A stretch of DNA of 64,000 nt from an uncultured Aquimarina sp. (GTDB lineage: Bacteria; Bacteroidota; Bacteroidia; Flavobacteriales; Flavobacteriaceae). The notes below the pieces were generated by a model. The model made no database searches. It was not told where the DNA came from and saw nothing but the letters and a program-made list of their open reading frames with translations. This document shows positions 57,614-64,000 of this stretch, one piece after another. The stretch spans positions 434,001-498,000 of the forward strand of contig CANMLU010000001.1 in the NCBI GenBank assembly GCA_947498815.1, given 5' to 3'. The stretch's first letter is position 1. Every line of letters begins with the position of its first letter. The translations under genes and the position numbers were made by a program.

Positions 57614-57617
57614 ACAA

Positions 57618-58238
57618 CTATTTTTTTCTAAATTCACAGAAAACAAAATTTTGAGTAGTATCAAAAGGCGTTTCATGATCTATATACGTACATTTTATCT
57701 TTGTAAAATGATCTTTCACGAGTTCGTTTATCGATTCTTCAGAATACTGCGTAATATCAATACCACTACATTTTTTTGGTCCGTCTTCTGAAAAAGCCCC
57801 AATAATTAATGCTCCTTCTGGGCTAATACTGTTTTGGATTACCTTCAGGTAAGTATTGATTTCTGATTGCTCATTCAAGAAGTGAAATGTAGCACGATCA
57901 TGCCAGATATCATATATCTCGGTAGGCCTAAAGTTGGTGATATCTTCGACGATCCATTTGACATTTTTTGCAAGACTTCCTAACCTTTCTTTTGCCTTGT
58001 TTATCGCTGTTTCAGAAATATCAAGTACTGTAATGTCTTGGTACCCCATAGTGAGTAGATGATCTACCAAAAAACTATCGCCACCACCTACATCAATTAT
58101 TTTTGCAGTTTTGGAAGTCGAGAATTGATCAATAAAATCCAAAGAAGTCTGTGGTATTTTTTGATACCAACTCACATCTTTTAGTTCTTTGGTTTTATAA
58201 ATGGTCTCCCAATGTTCTTCTCTATTAAAATCTACCAT
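57618..58238 (-). CDS. Class I SAM-dependent methyltransferase (thiopurine/thiol-like)
   Basis: The 206-residue protein has a Rossmann SAM-binding motif IIDVGGGDSFLVDHLL, then 'ITVLDISETAINKAKERLG' and 'IWHDRATFHFL'. The WxxxY start (HWETIYKTK) and compact size fit small-molecule methyltransferases of the thiopurine/tellurite type. In an operon with a persulfide dioxygenase, a role in methylating sulfide or thiols is a reasonable guess, not a demonstrated one. It is 15 nt after the MBL-rhodanese gene. Confidence 0.75.
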   Translation of the reverse strand: MVDFNREEHWETIYKTKELKDVSWYQKIPQTSLDFIDQFSTSKTAKIIDVGGGDSFLVDHLLTMGYQDITVLDISETAINKAKERLGSLAKNVKWIVEDITNFRPTEIYDIWHDRATFHFLNEQSEINTYLKVIQNSISPEGALIIGAFSEDGPKKCSGIDITQYSEESINELVKDHFTKIKCTYIDHETPFDTTQNFVFCEFRKK

Positions 58239-58253
58239 TCTGCTTCTATCATG

Positions 58254-59666
58254 TTATTTCAAGGTCGTAGGACATACATAATCTGTAGTTTCGATACCTG
58301 CTTCTCTAATATCTTTGAATCCTCCTGCAATGTCAATAAGGTTATGTATCCCACGACTTTTTAGTATGGATGCTGCAATCACAGAACGGTAGCCTCCTGC
58401 ACAATGCACATAAAAAGTTTTATCATCGGGGAATTCTGTGAGGTAATCATTTATAAAACTCAAAGGAGAATTATGTGCTTTATCAAGATGTTCGGCGACA
58501 AACTCACTTTCCTTACGTACATCAAAAACAGGAACCTCTTCTTTTTCCAGTACGCTTTTAAACATATCTGCAGATATTGATGTTATGGTATCATAATCCT
58601 TGCTAGTTTTCTTCCATGCATCAAACCCACCTTCAAGATATCCTATAGTTTTATCAAATCCCACACGAGATAATCTTGTTATGGTCTCTTCAATTTTTCC
58701 TTCGGGGGCTACCAATAAAATAGGTTGTTGCACATCGGCGATTAATGCACCTACCCAAGGAGCAAAATCTCCACCGATTCCTATAAATATGGATCTAGGA
58801 ATATGACCTTTAACAAATTCATTCTGATGCCTTACATCCAAAACTACAGCTCCGGTTTCGTTGGCCATTGTTTCAAAATCTTCAGGAGATAATGGATTAA
58901 TTCCTCTTTCAAGGACTTCATCGATATCCTCATAACCTTCTTTATTCATTTTTACGTTAAGAGGGAAGTATAGTGGAGGAGGTAATAAACCTTCGGTAAC
59001 TTCTTTAACGAATTCTTCTTTGGTCATATCCGCACGAAGTGCATAATTCATATTCTTTTGATTACCCAAAGTATCTACAGTTTCTTTCATCATATTTTTA
59101 CCACATGCAGAGCCCGCACCATGTGCCGGGTATACGATCACATCATCGGCCAAGGGCATAATTTTGTTGCGAAGACTATCAAAAAGTGTTTCTGCCAGTT
59201 CTTCTTGTGTCATATGTGCAGCTTTTTGAGCCAGATCTGGTCGTCCGACATCTCCAAGAAATAAGGTATCACCACTAAAAATTGCATGATCCTTGCCAGT
59301 TGCATCTTTTAGCAAGTATGTAGTGCTTTCCATGGTATGCCCTGGAGTGTGTAGTGCTATTATAGTAATGTCTCCAAGTTTAAATTCTTGGCCATCTTTT
59401 GCAATAATCGCTTTAAAAGATGGATTTGCTTGTGGGCCAAATATAATATTCGCACCGGTTTCTTTAGCTAAAGTAACATGACCACTCACAAAATCTGCAT
59501 GAAAATGGGTCTCAAAAATGTACTTGATTTTTGCTCGATCTTCGTCCGCTTTTTCTATATAAGGTTTTATCTCTCTTAACGGGTCTATGATAGCGACTTC
59601 ACCATTACTCTCGATATAATATGCTCCTTGGGCAAGACATCCGGTATAAATTTGTTCTATCTTCAT
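58254..59666 (-). CDS. Persulfide dioxygenase-like MBL protein fused to two rhodanese domains
   Basis: The 470-residue protein starts with an ETHE1-like beta-lactamase domain (about 1-230): 'CLAQGAYYIESNGEVAIIDP', 'IFETHFHADFVSGHVTLAKETGA', 'LHTPGHTMESTTYLL' and 'GDTLFLGDVGRPDL'. Two rhodanese domains follow. The first has 'ILLVAPEGK' at the loop where the catalytic Cys should be, so it is inactive. The second keeps HCAGGYRS with the active Cys. This layout matches CstB-like proteins that oxidise persulfide and transfer sulfur. Its GTAAC promoter suggests induction by sulfide or a thiol signal. Confidence 0.9.
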   Translation of the reverse strand: MKIEQIYTGCLAQGAYYIESNGEVAIIDPLREIKPYIEKADEDRAKIKYIFETHFHADFVSGHVTLAKETGANIIFGPQANPSFKAIIAKDGQEFKLGDITIIALHTPGHTMESTTYLLKDATGKDHAIFSGDTLFLGDVGRPDLAQKAAHMTQEELAETLFDSLRNKIMPLADDVIVYPAHGAGSACGKNMMKETVDTLGNQKNMNYALRADMTKEEFVKEVTEGLLPPPLYFPLNVKMNKEGYEDIDEVLERGINPLSPEDFETMANETGAVVLDVRHQNEFVKGHIPRSIFIGIGGDFAPWVGALIADVQQPILLVAPEGKIEETITRLSRVGFDKTIGYLEGGFDAWKKTSKDYDTITSISADMFKSVLEKEEVPVFDVRKESEFVAEHLDKAHNSPLSFINDYLTEFPDDKTFYVHCAGGYRSVIAASILKSRGIHNLIDIAGGFKDIREAGIETTDYVCPTTLK

Positions 59667-59731
59667 CTGTTCTATTCTTTGAGCATTTCCTAGTTTTAAA
59701 TAGAAATGCTGTTTGTTTATTATTTATTTGT

Positions 59732-59775
59732 CAAAAATACAGTAATTATTATTTCATTTCAGTAACAATAGTTAC
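59732..59775 (-). promoter_or_regulatory. GTAAC-type box and -7 element for the persulfide dioxygenase operon
   Basis: GTAACAATAGTTAC (59762-59775) is centred 36.5 nt upstream of the end of consensus TATTTTTG (59732-59739, minus strand). The predicted start near 59727 leaves a leader of about 60 nt. Confidence 0.7.
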
Positions 59776-59785
59776 AAAGGTTAGT

Positions 59786-60583
59786 TTACATAAGTTCTTT
59801 TATGATGATATATACACCCATAGCCAAAACAAACCATCCAAAACCTTTTTCAAGTTTCTTACCTTCAATAAAGTTGGATACATACATACCTATAAAAATT
59901 CCAATTACAGAAACAGCAGTAAATGGTAATAAAAAGTTCCAGGCTATCTCCAGATTTTCTACATCTCCGATAAAACCAATAAGAGATTTTATAGCTATAA
60001 TAAGCAATGAGGTAGCAACTGCTTTTTTCATTGGTAACTTAGCCAATAAAACCAATGCAGGAATGATTAAAAACCCTCCGCCAGCTCCAACGATCCCAGT
60101 TAAAACTCCAATAATAATACCTTCAATTAGTATTACGGGGTAGTTATATTGTATTTTGGAACCCTGGGCTACATCTTTTTTGTTATTCTTTATCATAGAG
60201 ATTGAAGCGAGTAGCATAATGATTGCAAAGAATATCATGATTCCAATATTTTTGGTGAGCATAAATTCTCCGATGTTAAATAGATGGTCAGGAATAGCAG
60301 GAACCAGATATTTTCTGGTTGTGTATACCGCAATAAAGGCTGGGATAGCAAATACTATAGCGGTGCGCAAATCAACTAATCCTTTTTTGAAATTTTTAAT
60401 AGCACCAACCAATGAAGAAACACCTACTACAAAAAGGGAATATGCTGTTGCAGTGATTGGATTAATATGCATAAGATATACAAAAACGGGTACGGTGAGT
60501 ATTGAACCTCCTCCGCCTATCAAACCTAATACAACACCAATAAATAATGCTCCAATATATCCCAGAATTTCTGTTATTTCCAT
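59786..60583 (-). CDS. Sulfite exporter TauE/SafE family protein
   Basis: The 265-residue protein has seven to eight membrane helices with the paired Gly-rich motifs of the family, 'GLIGGGGSILTVPVFVYL' near the N-terminus and 'GIVGAGGGFLIIPALVLL' in the middle. It likely exports sulfite or a sulfonate-derived oxyanion, which would suit removal of sulfite formed by the persulfide dioxygenase. It has its own GTAAC promoter downstream of the crp-like gene. Confidence 0.88.
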   Translation of the reverse strand: MEITEILGYIGALFIGVVLGLIGGGGSILTVPVFVYLMHINPITATAYSLFVVGVSSLVGAIKNFKKGLVDLRTAIVFAIPAFIAVYTTRKYLVPAIPDHLFNIGEFMLTKNIGIMIFFAIIMLLASISMIKNNKKDVAQGSKIQYNYPVILIEGIIIGVLTGIVGAGGGFLIIPALVLLAKLPMKKAVATSLLIIAIKSLIGFIGDVENLEIAWNFLLPFTAVSVIGIFIGMYVSNFIEGKKLEKGFGWFVLAMGVYIIIKELM

Positions 60584-60598
60584 CAGTTACTTTTTTAT

Positions 60599-60642
60599 CA
60601 AAAATAACCTCAGGAATTTGCCATTACAGTAACATTTGTTAC
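60599..60642 (-). promoter_or_regulatory. GTAAC-type box and -7 element for tauE-like gene
   Basis: GTAACATTTGTTAC (60629-60642) is centred 36.5 nt upstream of the end of consensus TATTTTTG (60599-60606, minus strand). The predicted start near 60594 leaves an 11-nt leader. Confidence 0.7.
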
Positions 60643-60648
60643 AGAAGA

Positions 60649-61281
60649 TTAAACAGCAATAACTTCAATATTATTTCTATTGAGTTTTACCCGTCCATCT
60701 TGTTCAAGTTTCTTGAGCAATCTTGAGATTACAACCCTGGATGTATGAAGATCATATGCTATTTCTTGATGGGTATTATTGATGATATGATCATTGTTTA
60801 CTTTGATTTTATCTCTGAGATATTTTAGTAATCGATCATCCATTTTTAAGAAAGCAATACTATCGATAGTTTCAATGGCTTCTATTAATCTTTGATGATA
60901 ACTTTCAAAGACAAAGTTTCTCCAAGACTTATATTTGGTTGTCCATTCTTCCATTTTTTCAATGGGAATCATGATGAGTTTTGCATCAGTTTCGGCAATA
61001 GCTTTGATCTCACTTTTGTGATGACCCAAGCAACAGGATAAGGTCATCGCACAGGTATCGCCTTTCTCCAAAAAATACAATAGCAATTCATCACCATCAT
61101 TATCTTCTCTTAATATTTTTATTGCTCCACCAAGAACCAATGGCATGGATTTTATATAACTTCCTGGTTTGATAAGCTCAAAACCTTCAGGAACTTCTTT
61201 AAAAGTTCCTACCTGATTAATTTCTTCTAGCAGGTCGTTTTCAAAAAGAGTACCATAGTTGTTTTTTATCTCTTCGATCAT
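60649..61281 (-). CDS. Crp/Fnr family regulator with Cys cluster, candidate GTAAC-box binder
   Basis: The 210-residue protein has a cNMP-like barrel (about 20-115) and a winged helix (about 145-205). The barrel contains GDTCAMTLSCCLGHH, a CxxxxxCC group well placed for thiol or persulfide chemistry. The recognition helix reads TSRVVISRLLKKLE. The residue that is Glu in CRP and FNR (contacting TGA) is Val here, as in NtcA, which binds GTA-N8-TAC, the core of GTAAC-N4-GTTAC. It lies beside the sulfur genes with that box, so it is the probable regulator. Its stop-start overlap with the patatin gene (4 nt) places it in that operon. Confidence 0.88.
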   Translation of the reverse strand: MIEEIKNNYGTLFENDLLEEINQVGTFKEVPEGFELIKPGSYIKSMPLVLGGAIKILREDNDGDELLLYFLEKGDTCAMTLSCCLGHHKSEIKAIAETDAKLIMIPIEKMEEWTTKYKSWRNFVFESYHQRLIEAIETIDSIAFLKMDDRLLKYLRDKIKVNNDHIINNTHQEIAYDLHTSRVVISRLLKKLEQDGRVKLNRNNIEVIAV

Positions 61282-62057
61282 TTTTCTTCGTTTTTTAAAA
61301 ACTGTTCGATTTGTATTTTGGCTTCTTGATATCCAAGATGATATACTTTTTCTAAACTACTGCTATTAAAGATGCCATAGTTGACCAGTTCTTTTGGCTG
61401 AACCACAATATCACATTGTTTAAATTTTATTTCGGCATTGGGCATTGCCCGGAGATAATAGGCACGTTGCATCACATTATAGGAGTGTTTAAAATCTGTA
61501 ATCTTTGGCTTTTTGATAGGAGACACATCTATACCAATGATAAAATCACATTTTTTCTTCAATGGTTTTAACGGGAAATTGTCTAAAATACCACCATCGG
61601 CATACAATTGACCATCGATCATTACAGGAGTAAAAACACCGGGGAATGCAGCCGAAGCTAGTATAGGTTTGATAAGCTCGCCTTTACTGAATACCTCTGT
61701 AGTTCCTTCGACCAAATTTGTAGCCGTAATAAAAAGCTTTTTTTGTAAAGCTTCAAATGAGTTATCTGGAAAAAAGGTTTGAAGATCGTCATGAAACTTT
61801 TCTGAATCTAAAAAACCAGCTTTTCTTCTGGTAAACCTATTAAACTTGAATATCGGAGTTTTTTTAAAGAAATCTTTAATTTCTAGGGGAGTATAACCAC
61901 CAGCATACAACGAGCCAACGATGGCACCTGCACTTGTGCCCGAAATATATTTTGGGGTGATTCCAGCTTCTTCAAAGGCTTGTATTGCTCCAATATGAGC
62001 CACACCTTTAAAACCACCTCCAGAAAGGACCATTCCTATATTTTTTGGTTTTTCCAT
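61278..62057 (-). CDS. Patatin-like phospholipase
   Basis: The 259-residue protein has the oxyanion loop SGGGFKG, the nucleophile elbow GTSAGAIVG (Ser of the Ser-Asp dyad) and the catalytic DGG in 'YADGGILDNFPLKPLKK'. It hydrolyses acyl esters of lipids and probably acts in the cytoplasm or at the inner membrane because no signal peptide is seen. It lies between the cardiolipin synthase and crp-like genes. Confidence 0.88.
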   Translation of the reverse strand: MEKPKNIGMVLSGGGFKGVAHIGAIQAFEEAGITPKYISGTSAGAIVGSLYAGGYTPLEIKDFFKKTPIFKFNRFTRRKAGFLDSEKFHDDLQTFFPDNSFEALQKKLFITATNLVEGTTEVFSKGELIKPILASAAFPGVFTPVMIDGQLYADGGILDNFPLKPLKKKCDFIIGIDVSPIKKPKITDFKHSYNVMQRAYYLRAMPNAEIKFKQCDIVVQPKELVNYGIFNSSSLEKVYHLGYQEAKIQIEQFLKNEEK

Positions 62058-62072
62058 GTTTTGAACACCATA

Positions 62073-63494
62073 TTATAATACCGGGCTAAAGATTTTTGCC
62101 ATACCTTCTCTTAATCGATCTTGCCATGGTCTTTGTACAAAGGTATCATAGTTCAATTGAATACTCTTATCACAATCCTTTAAAAAATCATTTTTTAAAG
62201 CAAAGGCAAAAGAATCATCATAAATAACGGCATTGACCTCATAGTTTTGTTCAAAACTTCTAATATCAAGATTTGTTGTTCCAACAGATGATATAGTGTC
62301 ATCGGCAACAATAGTTTTACTATGTAAAAATCCTTCTGAGAACAGATAAATTTTTACACCCGCCTGAAGCAGCCTTTCAAAGTAAGACCTCACACACCAG
62401 CGTACTATTACACTATCAGAATTATCAGAAAGTAAGAGACGTACATCTACACCACTTAACGCTGCTACTTGCAATGCTTCCAAAATACTCTCACCGGGAA
62501 TGATGTATGGATTAGTAATGTAGACATAATCTTTGGCTTCATTAATCATAGAAAAGAACAATTGCCGAGCGGCAGAAAAATCAGAATCCGGACCACTATG
62601 TACAATTTGGGCTGTCGAGGATCCTACATTAGGATACTTTGAAAAATAAGTAGGGTCAAAGATATCATCTCTTTTTGTTATAAGATACCAATCCAATGCA
62701 AATATAACCTGTAAACTATGTACTATGGGTCCTTTGAGCTGTAAATGCATGTCATGCCAGATTCCTAAATCTGGATCTCCTACGACATATTTGTCGGATA
62801 CATTAATGCCTCCTGTAAAGGCTATTGTGTTATCTATTACAATGATTTTTCGATGATTTCGGTAATTTATTGAGGTTAAAAATTTTCCGAAACGAATAGG
62901 AAGGAAGCGGTGGATCTCAACTCCTATTTTTTGTAATTTCTTAATATAAGATGAACTTAAAGATCGACTGCCTATACCATCATAGATAATACGTATTTTG
63001 ACGCCACTATTAATCTTTTCGGCAAAAAGTTCAAAGAGCTCGTTTGTTAGTGCTCCTTCTTCGAAAATATAATATTCGAAATGAATAAAGTGTTCAGCAT
63101 TTTTTAGGGCTTCAAAAATAGCCCGAAAAGTAGCCTCTCCATTTTTAAGCAGTCTAAGATCATTACCAGAACAAGGTGCGAAATAGGAGTTTTGGGTGAT
63201 CAAGGAGATTAACTTGCGATGCTCATTGTATTCGTATTTGGTAATAGGAGCATAGTGTTTTAATGCCTTTTGTATATATGAAGTAACTTTTGGTGTATGT
63301 TTTAGCTTGAATAGTTTATTTTTTCTTCGATTTCTACCCAACATCAAGTACAGGAATATTCCTCCGACAGGAATAGTGAATATTACCAGTATCCATGCTA
63401 GGGTATTGGTGGGGCGCATTCCGTTTAAAAGCAATCTGATAATAATTAAAATTCCGATCAGGATATAGAGTGTCGTAAAAATAGAAAGTACCAT
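62073..63494 (-). CDS. cls: Cardiolipin synthase (phospholipase D family)
   Basis: The 473-residue protein has two N-terminal membrane helices ('VLSIFTTLYILIGILIIIRLLL' and 'NTLAWILVIFTIPVGGIFLYLML') and two HKD motifs. These are 'HRKIIVIDNTIAFTGGINVSDKY' and 'HSKTIVADDTISSVGTTNLDIRSFEQNYE'. It condenses phosphatidylglycerol to cardiolipin at the inner membrane. The order USP, cls, patatin, crp-like is compact (gaps of 24, 15 and -4 nt), which suggests one transcript coupling lipid remodelling to stress. Confidence 0.93.
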   Translation of the reverse strand: MVLSIFTTLYILIGILIIIRLLLNGMRPTNTLAWILVIFTIPVGGIFLYLMLGRNRRKNKLFKLKHTPKVTSYIQKALKHYAPITKYEYNEHRKLISLITQNSYFAPCSGNDLRLLKNGEATFRAIFEALKNAEHFIHFEYYIFEEGALTNELFELFAEKINSGVKIRIIYDGIGSRSLSSSYIKKLQKIGVEIHRFLPIRFGKFLTSINYRNHRKIIVIDNTIAFTGGINVSDKYVVGDPDLGIWHDMHLQLKGPIVHSLQVIFALDWYLITKRDDIFDPTYFSKYPNVGSSTAQIVHSGPDSDFSAARQLFFSMINEAKDYVYITNPYIIPGESILEALQVAALSGVDVRLLLSDNSDSVIVRWCVRSYFERLLQAGVKIYLFSEGFLHSKTIVADDTISSVGTTNLDIRSFEQNYEVNAVIYDDSFAFALKNDFLKDCDKSIQLNYDTFVQRPWQDRLREGMAKIFSPVL

Positions 63495-63518
63495 CTAGAT
63501 TAAAAGATTTTTACTAAA

Positions 63519-64000
63519 TCAACTATGCATAATCAACAAAGGGACACGGGTTCCATAACTGATTTTTGACGTTTCAGAACCTCTGAAAAATCGTTCCATA
63601 AAAGTCTCTCTTTTAATAAACATAGCGGTCATATCAACATCCATAATTTGTACAAAACTGTTTATAGCCAAAGCAGTCGGAACGTTGATAATAGAATGAA
63701 AAGTGTGGTTGATACTTTTAAAGAAATCTTTCATATGTTTTTTGTCATCAAAGTCGGCAACAGTAATGGTTTCATCTTCTTTAATTTTAAGAATTCTGAG
63801 AGAAGATCTATGTTTGGCCAGTATATCCATTAGAGGTTCTATCCCTTCGGTAACAAAATGATCACTATAGTCAATGGTAAAAAGAATAGTTTTGGGAGGA
63901 GCATATACAAATCCTTGAGGAATAGCAATTACCGGGCAATCTACTTTTCGGATTACATTAAGTGTATTACTGCCAAAAACTACTTCTGCTGCACCTGTAG
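63519..64000 (-). CDS. Universal stress protein, N-terminally cut by the window edge
   Basis: The frame runs on beyond the ATG at 63830 to the window end, reading TGAAEVVFGSNTLNVIRKVDC into 'PVIAIPQGF' and then 'TILFTIDYSDHFVTEGIEPLMDIL'. That is the end of a first UspA domain with its nucleotide loop plus the start of the second domain. It ends 'FIKRETFMERFFRGSETSKISYGTRVPLLIMHS' like the other paralogues. It is the tenth USP in the window and the first gene of the cls operon. Confidence 0.85.
   Translation of the reverse strand, partial: TGAAEVVFGSNTLNVIRKVDCPVIAIPQGFVYAPPKTILFTIDYSDHFVTEGIEPLMDILAKHRSSLRILKIKEDETITVADFDDKKHMKDFFKSINHTFHSIINVPTALAINSFVQIMDVDMTAMFIKRETFMERFFRGSETSKISYGTRVPLLIMHS

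Noticed and set aside
1-64000. tRNA, rRNA, insertion sequences, integrases, phage genes
   Set aside because: None could be recognised on either strand by eye; small tRNA genes cannot be fully excluded without a dedicated search, but the intergenic gaps are short and show no cloverleaf pattern that I noticed.

Overview
The window looks like chromosome of a marine-type member of the Bacteroidota, most likely Flavobacteriaceae. It is AT-rich, its promoters carry the TANNTTTG -7 element of this phylum, ribosome binding sites are weak, cbb3 oxidase subunits I and II are fused (CcoNO), and family repertoires (DUF2267, WG-repeat protein, flavobacterial USPs) fit. The genus cannot be fixed from the sequence. 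I saw no rRNA, tRNA, CRISPR array, transposase or prophage gene.

Layout. 1-2 kb: end of a plus-strand operon (flavodoxin-like fragment, GyrI-like 'hydrolase', DUF4332, membrane protein). 2-6.4 kb: minus-strand stress/redox operon (WG-repeat, SDR, 1-Cys peroxiredoxin, RS-rich lipoprotein), acylphosphatase and a membrane bactofilin-like protein. 6.5-9.3 kb: flavin reductase, M20 peptidase, DUF1611. 9.4-12.6 kb: secreted protein, flavodoxin-like protein, beta-barrel, DUF2267, first universal stress protein (USP). 12.8-15.9 kb: trx-deoC-deoD, lipoprotein, DinB-like protein. 16-19.3 kb: small membrane protein, TerB-like/CbpA/CbpM chaperone operon, CBS-linked site-2 protease. 19.4-23 kb: PAS histidine kinase, a receiver-CRP fusion regulator and a USP. 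23.1-25.6 kb: hemN, a probable small RNA, sterol desaturase. 25.6-31.9 kb: ccoS-NO-Q-P-G-H-safE for the high-affinity cbb3 oxidase. 32-39.9 kb: periplasmic nitrate reductase operon (porin, napD, napA, a doubled NapB, tetraheme lipoprotein, Fe-S protein, NrfD). 40-43.2 kb: pdxH-like gene and copper ATPase ccoI. 43.3-50 kb: seven tandem USPs and an eRF1-like protein. 50-56.6 kb: ATP-cone nuclease, beta-CASP hydrolase, Hsp20 flanked by coiled-coil proteins, second flavodoxin/lipoprotein pair, D-2-hydroxyacid dehydrogenase. 56.6-61.3 kb: sulfur island (YeeE pair, methyltransferase, persulfide dioxygenase-rhodanese, TauE, Crp/Fnr regulator). 61.3-64 kb: patatin, cardiolipin synthase, truncated USP.

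How it works together. Two palindrome classes, TGAY-N4-RTCA (FNR/FixK-type) and GTAAC-N4-GTTAC (GTA-N8-TAC type), recur in front of genes. Nearly every one has its dyad centre 36.5 nt upstream of the last base of a TANNTTT-type -7 element. The first class (19 sites) precedes USPs, cbb3 and nitrate reductase operons, ccoI, chaperones, protease and the flavodoxin/lipoprotein genes. The second (5 sites) precedes sulfur genes, the sterol desaturase and a promoter-terminator unit without ORF, which is a candidate small RNA. Two CRP-family regulators are encoded here and their recognition helices match the two box types. The window therefore reads as a low-oxygen/stress regulon controlled by a compact FixL-(FixJ+FixK)-like system, beside a thiol/sulfide regulon.

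All motif scans were done by eye. Function calls rest on recognised sequence motifs, not on database searches.
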